Shown here: positions 35,453 through 44,962 of the stretch, piece after piece
Layout of the letters: each line of letters starts with the position of its first letter
Position numbering within the stretch: position 1 is the first letter of the stretch
Assembly: GCA_965662565.1 (NCBI GenBank)
Contig: CBFIHS010000006.1
Span: 13,333 to 77,332 of the forward strand
Source of the DNA: UBA5109 sp965662565
GTDB lineage: Bacteria > Pseudomonadota > Gammaproteobacteria > Pseudomonadales > Pseudohongiellaceae
Length of the DNA: 64,000 nucleotides
Reading direction: 5' to 3'
Position numbers and translations under genes: made by a program
Notes under the pieces: generated by a model
Databases searched by the model: none
What the model saw: only the letters and a program-made list of their open reading frames with translations
What the model was told of the DNA's origin: nothing

Positions 35453-37066
35453 ATGCGAATACGGACATCCTCAGTAAAACAAACCCTGAAGCTACGCTTA
35501 CAAACGTTTATCTTCATCTGTTTAATTTTCTTTTTTTATAGCTCTATTGGCACTGCTCAGCAAGAAAATGCTGTGTTTAATGAACAAGATGTACAAAGCT
35601 TAGAAACTCAAGAACAAGCAGTAGTAGCACTGCATTTTACAGCAGCCCCCTTGCTACTTCTTACAAACGAAACTGGAGAAGCCGTAACTGAGACCTATTA
35701 TGAAATAATCGAGCCCTCTGCGCCTTCCTTAGCTCCAACAAGCTCTACGGCTAATTCATTCTCTTTCAATTCTGAAAGTAACTTATTCAACGCAGCATCT
35801 GCTAATGACACTCTCACTACCGATCAGCCGAGCAGGCATCTAGAAACGATTTCAGAGTATGAAATTGAGGGTGGCGTTTATGATTTCCGTTTGAGCGAAG
35901 CCTACATGGATCTTGGAATGAGCTACCAGTCACAAAACGAAATTGAATTATCAAATGAAGCATTCAATCAAGCCTTATCAATTAGTCGTATAAGCAATGG
36001 ACTCTATCATCAGGACCAGCTGCCAATCGTGCAGCAAATCGTTAAAAACCATATCACTATTGGAGACCTTCGCTCTGCAAATTCCAAGCAAGAATACTTA
36101 TTGTTTGTTCAGCAAAAAAATTATGAAAAAACAAACCCAATCCATATTGAAGAGTTAATAGAATACGCAGACTGGAATTTACAAGCTTCTATCTTGTCTC
36201 TTGGTTATTCAGTTAATATCGAAATGCTAAAATTTTCTTCTTATCCGGTTATAGCAAATTACTCTGGTAGGTCTGATCAATTCCAACAAACATGGGAACA
36301 GTTAACTGCTTCCATGCGCGGCTATAGGCAAAGCCTTGAACTCATAGCACTTTCAGAATCAGAGCAGATTAACGAAACCCCCACTCCTTTTAATCCTTTA
36401 ATTCCAGAACTGGAGAAGAAACTGGCCTATACTTTTTTTCTTCTCTCCGAACTTTATAAAACTAGAGTTGATATGAACTCTTTCGAAATTGATGAGTTCA
36501 ATAGTTTCAATGAAGGCGTTCAAAATTTATACTTCCTTGCAGGCTTCCGAGAAGGAAGAGATGCTCTACAAAGGCGCTATAGCTATTTACAAAAGTATTC
36601 TAATTCCGCCGAAGAAATCATCAACGCATTAATAGACACAGCCGATTGGGCTTTAGCATTCGAAAGATGGTCATTATCTAGAACGATTTATGAAGATGCC
36701 CTCGAATTAATGTCGCTTAATGGGCTAGATGAACTTGAAGGTTTAACTCTAGCCGGTATTCCTAAAATTATCCCAGATTTTTTGAGTAATAATATCAGCA
36801 CAAAAAACAAGAGTTTTCCTGAGACTAGCAACAAGCAATTCAAAGGTTATCTTGATGTAAATTTCGACATAAATCGATATGGAAGCCTCAACCAACTGAA
36901 GATACTAGCTAAATCGCCTAATACTTCCAACGCAACAGAGAGAGCTCTAATAAGAGAACTTAGAAGAACAAAATACCGACTTCAATTTGAAAAAAACACA
37001 AGGGAATTTTCAGAAAAAACATACACAATTAGATATTTTTATAACGTAAATTTATCTGATCAATAA
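35453..37066 (+). CDS. Secreted TPR protein with TonB-like C-terminal domain
   Basis: 537 residues. A signal peptide or N-terminal anchor (about 16-34, FICLIFFFYSSIGTAQ) precedes a low-complexity Ser/Thr stretch. TPR-like helices follow (EAYMDLGMSYQSQNEIELSN, ALAFERWSLSRTIYEDALEL). The last 80 residues (GYLDVNFDINRYGSLNQLK then ATERALIRELRRTKYRLQFE) match the plan of the TonB C-terminal fold. No adjacent ExbB/ExbD. It might interact with an outer-membrane protein, but this is inference. No strong ribosome-binding site at ATG 35453. Confidence 0.65.
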   Translation: MRIRTSSVKQTLKLRLQTFIFICLIFFFYSSIGTAQQENAVFNEQDVQSLETQEQAVVALHFTAAPLLLLTNETGEAVTETYYEIIEPSAPSLAPTSSTANSFSFNSESNLFNAASANDTLTTDQPSRHLETISEYEIEGGVYDFRLSEAYMDLGMSYQSQNEIELSNEAFNQALSISRISNGLYHQDQLPIVQQIVKNHITIGDLRSANSKQEYLLFVQQKNYEKTNPIHIEELIEYADWNLQASILSLGYSVNIEMLKFSSYPVIANYSGRSDQFQQTWEQLTASMRGYRQSLELIALSESEQINETPTPFNPLIPELEKKLAYTFFLLSELYKTRVDMNSFEIDEFNSFNEGVQNLYFLAGFREGRDALQRRYSYLQKYSNSAEEIINALIDTADWALAFERWSLSRTIYEDALELMSLNGLDELEGLTLAGIPKIIPDFLSNNISTKNKSFPETSNKQFKGYLDVNFDINRYGSLNQLKILAKSPNTSNATERALIRELRRTKYRLQFEKNTREFSEKTYTIRYFYNVNLSDQ

Positions 37067-37120
37067 GCAATAGATACACTATAAAAGTTTTCTCTAATCC
37101 ACAAACAATAAAGCACAATC

Positions 37121-37148
37121 AAAAAAGCCAGGTAATGCTGGCTTTTTT
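37121..37148. terminator. Bidirectional rho-independent terminator
   Basis: AAAAAAGCCAG and CTGGCTTTTTT, 11-base perfect arms around a 6-base loop, between the convergent TPR/TonB-like gene and the molybdenum hydroxylase. Confidence 0.92.
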
Positions 37149-37193
37149 AGAACTTTCAGTTTTAATTTCTCTTTCTATAATTTTTATCGGAAT

Positions 37194-39512
37194 TTACACC
37201 AAGGTAAATCCCAATTCAGAAAGAGGAGTTTTCCTTACTCGATCACCTGTTGCATTAAAGATTGCATTTGCAACCGCAGGTAACGTTGGCGGCAGAGCCG
37301 GTTCACCAGCACCCGAAGGGGGAACATCTGGTTGCAGAAAATGAGCATCAATCTCTGGGGCTTTAGACATTCTGAGCAATGGGTATTGATGGAAATTACT
37401 TTGCTGAACCACCGCACCTTCGAAAGAAATTTTGGCATACATAAGTTGACTTAAGCCATCCAAAATACTTCCCTGGATTTGTGCTTCTGCACTGCTTGGA
37501 TTATGAATAAAGCCAAAATCTGAAACAGACCAGATTTTATGGACTGTTACTTCTTTACGAGCATTGACACTTACATCAGCAACTTGCGCCACATAACCAA
37601 TGTGAGAATAATAAAAAGCTAAACCCAAAGCCCGTCCATCCGGCATAGCTCTTCCCCATTTCGCCCGATCAGTCACACTGGTAATAACGTTTCTAGCTCG
37701 CTCATTGCTAAAAGCTGGAGCTGGTGGGCGTCCTGGCCTCGCAGGAGGCGCAGGAATGTCTTCGTCGGAATCAAGCAGATCAAGTAAAAAATCTCGATAG
37801 TCTTTTCCAGCAGCCTCAGCAACTTCATGCAGAAAACTTTGAAAGGTAAAACCATAAGAGTTTGAACCAGGCGCACGCATATACCCTGTTGGTATTGCTG
37901 CGGGTTGAAGCGTTTGAGTAACCTTAACATTCTCTACATGCCGCATTGGCAAAATATCGGTACCAAGTTCTGCTGCCATCAAAGGCCCTTCAGCCCCTGC
38001 TTTTTCTGACACAGTAATAAAGTGATCAGAAAATCCAATCATTTTTCCATTCGAATCAAGTGCAGCTTTGTAGGAGTGGAAGCCACCAGGGCGATAAAAA
38101 TCAAAAGCCATGTCATCTTCACGAGTCCATTGAAGCTTAATCGGAGTACCTTCCATCCGTTTAGCTATGGCAGTCGCTTCATAGGTGTAGTCGTTAAATA
38201 ATCGACGTCCAAAGCCTCCTCCGATTCTAGTTTGATTGAGGACAACATTTTCAGCCGGAATTCCAGAAACGGTTGCTGCACCAGCTTCACCACTTTGTGG
38301 AGCCTGACTTGGAGCCCATAGCTCGACTCTGCCATTTTCATAGAGAGCGGTACAGTTTTGTGGCTCAAGATTCACATGAGAGAGATAAGGAAATTCATAG
38401 AAACCTTCTACGACTTGAGCTGCATCAGCAAACGCTGCATCAACATCGCCTGTCTTCAATAACTCCATAGTTCCATCTTTATCAGCCATGCGCGTAGCGT
38501 TTTCAACAAGATGAGTCCAACTAGCGTCAGTATCCGCGGTGCTATTGTCCCAAACCACTTCTAGTTCTTGCTTGGCTTTAAACGCAGCCCATGTTGAAGT
38601 TGCGACTATCGCCACACCACCTAGGTGAGCCTGACCATCAAGTCCAGGAACAAACATGCTTCCAACTGGCTCAACAATAAACGCGTCAATAACACCATCA
38701 AGAGATTTAATATGCTCTTCGTTAAAAGAGGAGGCTTGTCCGCCTGTTGCTGGAGCTTTTGTATAGGTCGCATAAGCCATACCAGGGCGTTTTTGATCGA
38801 TGCCGAACAAAGGCTTACCGGTAACAATAGAGTGGTTATCAACACCACCGTAACGTTTACCTAGAATGGTAAAATCACTTGGATTTTTTAAGGTCAGGCT
38901 TTCAGGAGCTGGAACAGCAACAGTCGTTGCTAAATCAGCAAACTCCCCATAACCGTATTCACGACCTGTAGGGGTGTGAATTACTTTGGATTCACTTGTC
39001 GTTAACTCGGATAAAGATACATCCAACTGCTGAGCTGCAGCTGCTAAAATCATCGCCCTCGCTGTAGCTCCGGCATAACGCATCGCCATCCAGTTCATAG
39101 GAGTTGACAATGACCCGCCAGCAAACTGAAGACCATATCGATTGAAATCAATCTCTGCCTGCACCACATCAACATCTTCCCAGCGCGCATCAAGCTCTTC
39201 AGCAATAATCAAAGGTAAGCCTGTTTTAATACCCTGCCCAACTTCTGGGTTTTTCGAAAAGATATTAATCCGACCATTAGTTTGAATTTGTACATAGGGG
39301 CTTAATTCAGCAAGGTTGCCAGAACCAAATTGAGCACTGACTTTTTCAGAGGCGCTAATACCCAAACCAAGCGCCAATCCTCCACCTGCAATACTGGAAA
39401 ATTTAAAAAATTGTCTTCGGCTAAGGTCAGACAATCCCGAACTGTTTTGTTCCGGTTGTTTTACCAACTGGTCAAGATATGTTGGCAACTCCGGTTGTGT
39501 TGTTGTTTTCAT
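37194..39512 (-). CDS. Xanthine dehydrogenase-family molybdopterin-binding subunit (IorB-like)
   Basis: 772 residues. A twin-arginine signal (LSRRQFFKFS, about 30-39) precedes two aldehyde-oxidase/xanthine-dehydrogenase molybdopterin domains. GGGFGRRLFNDYTYEA is a cofactor-site block of the isoquinoline 1-oxidoreductase beta-subunit branch, and GAGEPALPP holds the catalytic Glu (Glu737). The enzyme probably hydroxylates an aldehyde or N-heterocycle in the periplasm. It pairs with the [2Fe-2S] subunit 47 bases upstream. No FAD subunit, cytochrome c partner or XdhC-type maturation gene is beside it; electron acceptor unknown. Confidence 0.93.
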   Translation of the reverse strand: MKTTTQPELPTYLDQLVKQPEQNSSGLSDLSRRQFFKFSSIAGGGLALGLGISASEKVSAQFGSGNLAELSPYVQIQTNGRINIFSKNPEVGQGIKTGLPLIIAEELDARWEDVDVVQAEIDFNRYGLQFAGGSLSTPMNWMAMRYAGATARAMILAAAAQQLDVSLSELTTSESKVIHTPTGREYGYGEFADLATTVAVPAPESLTLKNPSDFTILGKRYGGVDNHSIVTGKPLFGIDQKRPGMAYATYTKAPATGGQASSFNEEHIKSLDGVIDAFIVEPVGSMFVPGLDGQAHLGGVAIVATSTWAAFKAKQELEVVWDNSTADTDASWTHLVENATRMADKDGTMELLKTGDVDAAFADAAQVVEGFYEFPYLSHVNLEPQNCTALYENGRVELWAPSQAPQSGEAGAATVSGIPAENVVLNQTRIGGGFGRRLFNDYTYEATAIAKRMEGTPIKLQWTREDDMAFDFYRPGGFHSYKAALDSNGKMIGFSDHFITVSEKAGAEGPLMAAELGTDILPMRHVENVKVTQTLQPAAIPTGYMRAPGSNSYGFTFQSFLHEVAEAAGKDYRDFLLDLLDSDEDIPAPPARPGRPPAPAFSNERARNVITSVTDRAKWGRAMPDGRALGLAFYYSHIGYVAQVADVSVNARKEVTVHKIWSVSDFGFIHNPSSAEAQIQGSILDGLSQLMYAKISFEGAVVQQSNFHQYPLLRMSKAPEIDAHFLQPDVPPSGAGEPALPPTLPAVANAIFNATGDRVRKTPLSELGFTLV

Positions 39513-39559
39513 AAAATCTCCTTTACCTCAGTTTATAGAGGCGAATCATGCAGCGGCAA

Positions 39560-40066
39560 TTAGGCAGTTTCAGCCTGCTTGGTAGCATCATAGAAAGCTG
39601 TATCAGACATAGTTGTTGCGACTTTTTTAATAGCAGCCTTAATTCGAACATAAGTTGCACATCGGCAAATATTGCCCGACATTGCCGCATCGATTTCTGC
39701 ATCACTTGGGTTAGGGTTGTTTTCGAGGAGAGCTGTTGCGCTCATTATCTGACCAGCCTGACAATATCCACACTGAGGCACATCAAGCTCCACCCAAGCT
39801 TGCTGGACTGGCGAGAGAGTACCATCAGGAGAAGCTAAACCTTCGATAGTCTTAATCTGTTCATCTCCCAAAGTCCCCACTGGGATCTGACAAGAACGCA
39901 CAGGAGCACCATTCAAATGCACAGTACAGGCCCCACATTGAGCAATACCACAGCCATACTTTGTTCCTACCAAGCCTAGCTCATCCCGCAATACCCAAAG
40001 CAAGGGAGTAGAAGGATCTAGATCTCCAACGTCCATGGTCTGACCGTTTATATTTAAAGTAGCCAT
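39560..40066 (-). CDS. [2Fe-2S] small subunit of the molybdenum hydroxylase (IorA-like)
   Basis: 168 residues with two [2Fe-2S] clusters. The plant-type site is GTKYGCGIAQCGACTVHLNG, the second domain is CGYCQAGQIMSATALL followed by SGNICRCATYVRIKAAI. It passes electrons from the molybdenum subunit encoded 47 bases downstream. No signal peptide, so it probably travels with the Tat-exported large subunit. Upstream lies a pair of TGCTCAA repeats 20 bases apart. Confidence 0.95.
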   Translation of the reverse strand: MATLNINGQTMDVGDLDPSTPLLWVLRDELGLVGTKYGCGIAQCGACTVHLNGAPVRSCQIPVGTLGDEQIKTIEGLASPDGTLSPVQQAWVELDVPQCGYCQAGQIMSATALLENNPNPSDAEIDAAMSGNICRCATYVRIKAAIKKVATTMSDTAFYDATKQAETA

Positions 40067-40130
40067 ATAGATTCTCTTATTCTTTTATAAATTCTTGAAA
40101 AATACTGTTAAAAATACGGGCAATTCTGCC

Positions 40131-40216
40131 TGCTCAAACTAAACCAGCTGTGCTCAAGAATCAAGCTAAATCCATTTAAGTACGCAATTTTCAGTCTTTT
40201 AGTGCACTCTTGAGCA
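40131..40216. promoter_or_regulatory. Repeated TGCTCAA elements in the divergent gap
   Basis: TGCTCAA at 40131-40137 and 40151-40157, exactly 20 bases apart (two helical turns), and its inverse TTGAGCA at 40210-40216. They lie 65-150 bases upstream of the iron-sulfur subunit and 22-108 bases upstream of the acyltransferase. Possible binding sites for an unknown regulator. Confidence 0.3.
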
Positions 40217-40238
40217 AACTTAAGTAGGCTCTTTTAGT

Positions 40239-40820
40239 ATGAAATCAAGTGTTTTCAACAATCCTATCGTAAGAACTGTTTTACGTGCACTTTCTCTGCT
40301 TGGTTTAAAGCTAAGCGGATGGACTGTTATTCCACCACCAAAGCTAGACCCGCCCTACGTAGTTATTGGGGCGCCTCACACCAGCAATTGGGATTTTCTG
40401 CTCATGTTAGCTGGCACTTTCTATACTCGTCAGGACATGAAATGGATGGGGAAACATACACTATTCCCTCCCGTACTGGGCATACTGATGAAATGGCTAG
40501 GAGGCATTCCGGTCAATCGATCTCAAGGCCACAATATCGTCAAGCAAATGATTCGCGCCTTCGATGAAAACCCTTCTTTGATACTCATTATCGCGCCTGA
40601 AGGTACTCGCAAACGAGTTTCCACTTGGAAGCGAGGCTTTTATCAAATTGCCTATCAAGCCAAAGTACCTATCATGATTACCGTCATTGACTCAGAGCAA
40701 AAAATGATACGATTTGCTGCAATTATGCAGCCATCTGGCGACTATAGCAGAGATTTAGCACTTATCATGCAGCATTATGAAGGCATCAAAGAAATCGGCA
40801 TCGACACAGAATATCATTAA
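40239..40820 (+). CDS. Lysophospholipid acyltransferase family protein (PlsC-like)
   Basis: 193 residues. GAPHTSNWDFLLML carries the catalytic HxxxxD-type motif (H-T-S-N-W-D), and IAPEGTRKRVSTWKRGFYQI is the phosphate-binding block (EGTR). GILMKWLGGIPVNRSQGHN is the third conserved segment. This short form, without a clear transmembrane anchor beyond the first 30 residues, resembles small acyltransferases that rework glycerophospholipids or lipid A-like substrates; the acceptor cannot be told. Ends at a strong bidirectional terminator. Confidence 0.9.
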   Translation: MKSSVFNNPIVRTVLRALSLLGLKLSGWTVIPPPKLDPPYVVIGAPHTSNWDFLLMLAGTFYTRQDMKWMGKHTLFPPVLGILMKWLGGIPVNRSQGHNIVKQMIRAFDENPSLILIIAPEGTRKRVSTWKRGFYQIAYQAKVPIMITVIDSEQKMIRFAAIMQPSGDYSRDLALIMQHYEGIKEIGIDTEYH

Positions 40821-40831
40821 AAAACTTCCAC

Positions 40832-40859
40832 AAAAAAGCGGGCTAAAGCCCGCTTTTTT
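40832..40859. terminator. Bidirectional rho-independent terminator
   Basis: AAAAAAGCGGGC and GCCCGCTTTTTT around the loop TAAA; a 12-base perfect stem between the convergent acyltransferase and sodB. Confidence 0.95.
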
Positions 40860-40886
40860 GATAAATTTGTGTCTAAAATTCAATAA

Positions 40887-41468
40887 TTAGCTCATGTTAG
40901 CTTCCGCAAAATCCCAATTCACAAGATTCCAGAACGCTTCCATATAACTTGGTCTCAAATTCCGATAATCAATATAGTAAGCATGCTCCCACAGATCTAC
41001 TGTCAATAATGGTGTAACACCATCATCAGTCAAGGGCGTTGCGGCATTTGATGTATTCACAATCTCTAGACCGCCATCAGCTTTCTGAACCAACCAAGTC
41101 CATGAAGACCCAAAATTGTTAACAGCCTTATCAGTAAATTCGGCTTTAAAAGCCTCAACAGAACCAAAATGAGCATTAATAGCACTTGCTAATGCGCCTG
41201 CTGGCTCTCCTCCACCATTTGGGCTAAGGCAATTCCAGTAAAAACTATGATTCCAGATTTGAGCAGCATTATTGAACACGCCACCTGTTGAGTTTTTCAC
41301 AATCTCTTCGAGAGATTTATCCGCGTCAGGAGTTCCATCAATCAAACCTTTAAGTTTCACCACATAAGTATTGTGGTGTTTACCATAATGATATTCGAGA
41401 GTTTCTTTTGAAATATGTGGTTCCAACGCATCTTGTGCATAAGGTAGTGGGGGCAGCTCTATCGCCAT
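40887..41468 (-). CDS. sodB: Superoxide dismutase, iron type (SodB)
   Basis: 193 residues. Metal ligands are His27 (LEYHYGKHHNTYV), the His in AAQIWNHSFYW and Asp/His in VDLWEHAYYIDY. FNNAAQIWNHSFYWNCLSPN and the Phe/Gln pattern around it fit the Fe type rather than the Mn type. No signal peptide, so it protects the cytoplasm. Monocistronic by appearance: terminator just after it and 69 bases upstream to the ftsX stop. Confidence 0.96.
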   Translation of the reverse strand: MAIELPPLPYAQDALEPHISKETLEYHYGKHHNTYVVKLKGLIDGTPDADKSLEEIVKNSTGGVFNNAAQIWNHSFYWNCLSPNGGGEPAGALASAINAHFGSVEAFKAEFTDKAVNNFGSSWTWLVQKADGGLEIVNTSNAATPLTDDGVTPLLTVDLWEHAYYIDYRNLRPSYMEAFWNLVNWDFAEANMS

Positions 41469-41537
41469 GATTCTCTCCAGTTAATTAAATTTTGTTAATC
41501 TTATTCGAGGCCGTAGTGTACATGAACAAGGCTCGCT

Positions 41538-42533
41538 TCATCTAGGCTCAATTGCTCTAAGATGTCTTAAAACGGACAAACAAGCTCCAAACCAGCCTAA
41601 AAAGCCACAAGCAAGTAAGACCATGAAAATCTCGTTAAGACTTAGCCCTACCAAAGAAAACTCTCCGTCATATAATCCTGCAAGCCTTGAAACAGGACCT
41701 TGTAAAATAAACTGGGCCACCAGAACTAAAGCGCTAGCTAGAAAGCCGCCACCAATTCCATACCATAAGCCGGTATATAAAAAAGGCCTTGCTACATATG
41801 AATCGGTTCCTCCTACTAATTTGACTACGACGATCTCATCTCTGCGGTTTTCAATTGCTAGCCTCACAGTATTGCCAACTACTAAAGCTACACCTATCGC
41901 CAAAAGCATACCAAGCATAAAGGTTAAGCGTTGAGCCAAGCTCAATATGCTATAAAGCTTTTGTAACCAATCGAGATCAAACTGAACATAATCTACACCA
42001 GCGAGCGCTTCAAACTCTGAAACCAAAGCTCTCACGACACTGAGATCTTGTAATTCAGGGATCACTATAATGACTGGTGGCAGAGGGTTCTCATCAAGCC
42101 CGCTTAAAACATCACCAAACCCCGATGATTGCTCAAACTCTTTTAAAGCATCTTCAGGAGCAATAACTTCAGTAAATAGCAGGCGAGAATCCATTTGTAA
42201 TTTGTTCTCAATTTCATCTAGCTCCTGCTGACTAATTTCAATTTCCATAAATAAAGAAATCTGTGCCGTCTCATCAACGTCACTCCCAAACTGCTCAAGA
42301 TTTTGCAACAATAAAAATAAGAACAAAGGTAAAGCGACGGCAATAGCAATCATTGCCCAAGTTAAAAAGCTAGAACCTGCCGCGACAAATAAACGATCCA
42401 AACTATCTACTGCGACTTGTTGATGATTTCTAAAATGCCCCGCTATTTTTTTTGATAGAGAAAGTTTTGCTCTGCTATTTTTTGCTAGCTTCTCTGCTTT
42501 TACTTCTTTTATCTTTTTTCTAGAGGCTGACAT
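41538..42533 (-). CDS. ftsX: Cell division ABC transporter, permease FtsX
   Basis: 331 residues, four predicted helices: one near 55-80 (WAMIAIAVALPLFLFLLLQN), then a periplasmic loop (about 85-190) and three helices from about 195 to the end. ETAQISLFMEIEISQQELDE and VRLAIENRRDEIVVVKLVGG are the FtsX signature. With FtsE it controls septal peptidoglycan hydrolases (EnvC/AmiA-B). It follows ftsE by two bases. Confidence 0.95.
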   Translation of the reverse strand: MSASRKKIKEVKAEKLAKNSRAKLSLSKKIAGHFRNHQQVAVDSLDRLFVAAGSSFLTWAMIAIAVALPLFLFLLLQNLEQFGSDVDETAQISLFMEIEISQQELDEIENKLQMDSRLLFTEVIAPEDALKEFEQSSGFGDVLSGLDENPLPPVIIVIPELQDLSVVRALVSEFEALAGVDYVQFDLDWLQKLYSILSLAQRLTFMLGMLLAIGVALVVGNTVRLAIENRRDEIVVVKLVGGTDSYVARPFLYTGLWYGIGGGFLASALVLVAQFILQGPVSRLAGLYDGEFSLVGLSLNEIFMVLLACGFLGWFGACLSVLRHLRAIEPR

Positions 42534-42535
42534 TA

Positions 42536-43219
42536 TTAGCTATCGCTTTGCGTTGTTTCAGTGGCACCTTGAATTAAGCGGCCGTGGTCTAAAGTTAAAA
42601 CACGATGTTTCAAAGTAGCGATTAAACTTAAATCATGACTAGCAATTAACATGCTGACCCCCACTCTATTAAACTCTTCAAATAAAGCCATAATCTCAGC
42701 GGATAGTTTTGGATCAAGATTTCCTGTCGGCTCATCTGCTAGTAACAAAGCAGGCTTATTAACGACCGCTCTTGCAATACCAACACGTTGTTGTTCGCCA
42801 CCTGAAAGCGCAACTGGATTCTGATTTTCTTTTTGCAGCAAACCTACTTTATCAAGAGCAGCACGAACTCGGCGGGCTGCGTCTCTAGAATCATAACCTG
42901 CTATTTGTAGTGGTAAAGCCACATTTTCAAAAACACTGCGATCAAAAAGTAGTTGGTGGTCCTGAAAAACTAAACCGATATTGCGGCGAAAGTAAGGCAG
43001 CTGGGAGCGTGAAAGACGATTTAAGTTTTGATTGTTAACAAAGACCTGCCCTGTGCTTGCTTTCTCCATTAGCATAATGAGTTTAAGAAGGGTGCTTTTT
43101 CCTGCTCCAGAATGACCAGTTAAAAATGCAATCTCACCTTTAGCTAAATGAAAGCTTATCTGGCTTAACGCTTCATGCCCACCAGGATACCGTTTACTGA
43201 CAGCATCGAACTTAATCAT
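42536..43219 (-). CDS. ftsE: Cell division ABC transporter, ATPase FtsE
   Basis: 227 residues from ATG 43219. Walker A LTGHSGAGKSTLLKLI, Q-loop VFQDHQLLFD, signature ALSGGEQQRVGIARAVV, Walker B LLLADEPTGNLDP and an H-loop in IASHDLSL are all intact. The frame reads open to 43294, but that would overlap ftsY by 83 bases and give an N-terminus unlike FtsE; ATG 43219 overlaps the ftsY end by only 8 bases and starts MIKFDAVSKRYPGG as FtsE should. Confidence 0.96.
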   Translation of the reverse strand: MIKFDAVSKRYPGGHEALSQISFHLAKGEIAFLTGHSGAGKSTLLKLIMLMEKASTGQVFVNNQNLNRLSRSQLPYFRRNIGLVFQDHQLLFDRSVFENVALPLQIAGYDSRDAARRVRAALDKVGLLQKENQNPVALSGGEQQRVGIARAVVNKPALLLADEPTGNLDPKLSAEIMALFEEFNRVGVSMLIASHDLSLIATLKHRVLTLDHGRLIQGATETTQSDS

Positions 43220-44213
43220 TATCGCTAAAAAGGGCCTCGATAAAATCTGCTGAGTTAAAAGGCCTAAGGTCGTCGACCTTTTCACCAATTCCAATGAATC
43301 GTAATGGCAAAGCTAACTGCTTAGCAATGGCAAACACCATTCCTCCTTTCGCAGTTCCATCAAGCTTAGTTACACTGATACCGCTAACTTTTACTACAGA
43401 AGAAAAGTGCTCAGCTTGACTCAGAGCATTTTGACCTGTTGTAGCATCAAGCACCAACATAATTTCTTGAGGGATATCATCATCCAGTTTTTTCAAAACC
43501 CGAACTACTTTTTCCAACTCGCCCATTAAATTATCTTTGTTGTGCAATCTCCCGGCAGTATCGGCAATAAGAACATCTACACCTTTTGCAACAGCTGATT
43601 GATACGCATCGAATATTACCGAAGCACTGTCTGCTCCTGTATGTTGAGCAACGACCGGGACATTATTGCGTTCACCCCAAACTTCTAATTGTTCTACGGC
43701 AGCGGCACGAAAAGTATCTCCAGCAGCTAGCATTACAGAACGCCCTTCTGCTTGAAAACGCTTTGCCAACTTCCCAATTGTTGTCGTTTTTCCAACTCCG
43801 TTTACACCTACCATCAAAATAACAAAAGGCTTGCTTAGATCTTTTGATATTTCTAAAGGGTCATCACAAACACTTAACTGCTCAGACATTACTTCCTTTA
43901 GAGTTCCGTAAAGGCTTTCAGTGTCTGAAAGTTCTTTGCGTTTTAACCTTGAAGTTAGTTCATCAATGATGGCTGTGGAGGCTGCCATACCAACATCGGC
44001 TGTTAATAGACGGGTCTCAATCTCTTCAAGCAACTCATCATCGATTTCTTTCTTACCGAGAAGCAAAGAGCCTAAGCCTTCGGCTAGCCCTGATCGAGTT
44101 CTACCCAATCCAGCCTTTAAACGCGAGAAAAATGAGGCTGAGCCAGTTGCATCCTGAGCTGATTCTGAAGACTTTTCAGCCTCCGAACTGGGACGTTTTC
44201 GAAATCCAAACAT
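43212..44213 (-). CDS. ftsY: Signal recognition particle receptor FtsY
   Basis: 333 residues, much shorter than the 497 of E. coli: the long acidic A domain is replaced by about 35 residues (FGFRKRPSSEAEKSSESAQD), and then the N domain and G domain follow. GTPase motifs MVGVNGVGKTTTIGKLAKRF, DTFRAAAVEQLEVW, ADTAGRLHNKDNLM and VTKLDGTAKGG are complete. It docks SRP-ribosome complexes at the membrane. First gene of ftsY-ftsE-ftsX. Confidence 0.97.
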   Translation of the reverse strand: MFGFRKRPSSEAEKSSESAQDATGSASFFSRLKAGLGRTRSGLAEGLGSLLLGKKEIDDELLEEIETRLLTADVGMAASTAIIDELTSRLKRKELSDTESLYGTLKEVMSEQLSVCDDPLEISKDLSKPFVILMVGVNGVGKTTTIGKLAKRFQAEGRSVMLAAGDTFRAAAVEQLEVWGERNNVPVVAQHTGADSASVIFDAYQSAVAKGVDVLIADTAGRLHNKDNLMGELEKVVRVLKKLDDDIPQEIMLVLDATTGQNALSQAEHFSSVVKVSGISVTKLDGTAKGGMVFAIAKQLALPLRFIGIGEKVDDLRPFNSADFIEALFSDND

Positions 44214-44392
44214 ACACTAATTAACACTATTTTGAGGAGATCGTATGCTAACAGCCACAGGGCTACTAGGCTAGCTATATGCCCTCAAATTCAACGCTAT
44301 CTGCTCCTATCTCTAATTTGTTATGTTGATCTAGCATAAGCTCTCTTAATCGTTTAGTTTCTAGTTAATTAGCAAAATTCCAAGGAAAAATT

Positions 44393-44953
44393 TTGAATCA
44401 ACTTCGACTTATCGCTGGCCAATGGCGCGGGAGAAAAATTAACTTTATTGATCTCGATGGTTTGCGTCCCAGCCCAGACCGCATTCGAGAGACACTCTTT
44501 AACTGGACACAAGGACATATTGTTGGCGCTTCTTGCATAGATCTATTTGGGGGTAGCGGCGCCCTTAGCTTTGAAGCTGCATCCAGAGGAGCCGCTGATG
44601 TAACTTGTATAGAACTAAACCGAAAAGCCAGCCTTTGTATTAAGCACAACATTGAGGTTCTTGAAGCCTCACAAATTAACTTGATAAACTCTGATGCTCT
44701 GGCCTTTCTTGCTAGTAGGGCAGCGAAAAAACAGTTTGATCTGGTATTCCTCGACCCACCTTTTGTAGAGGAGTTAATAAGTAAGAGTTCTCATCTACTC
44801 GAGCAGCATCAATGGCTCAAACCAAAAGCACTTATCTATATTGAATCCGGTCAGCCACTCGAGAGTATCGACCTTCCTGGGAATTGGCTTTTTTTAAAAC
44901 AAAAGAAAGCAGGGCAGGTTTATTACGGTTTGTGCGAACGACAGGAAGCCTAA
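44393..44953 (+). CDS. rsmD: 16S rRNA (guanine966-N2)-methyltransferase RsmD
   Basis: 186 residues. GQWRGRKINFIDLDGLRPSP, RIRETLFNWTQ, DLFGGSGALSFEAASRG and the N6/N2-MTase motif FLDPPFVEEL mark RsmD. It starts with TTG at 44393, which has AAGGA six to seven bases upstream and no better ATG. It is divergent from ftsY, a common neighbour of rsmD in gammaproteobacteria, and convergent with the RidA-like gene nine bases away. Confidence 0.95.
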   Translation: MNQLRLIAGQWRGRKINFIDLDGLRPSPDRIRETLFNWTQGHIVGASCIDLFGGSGALSFEAASRGAADVTCIELNRKASLCIKHNIEVLEASQINLINSDALAFLASRAAKKQFDLVFLDPPFVEELISKSSHLLEQHQWLKPKALIYIESGQPLESIDLPGNWLFLKQKKAGQVYYGLCERQEA

Positions 44954-44962
44954 ATACAGGTT

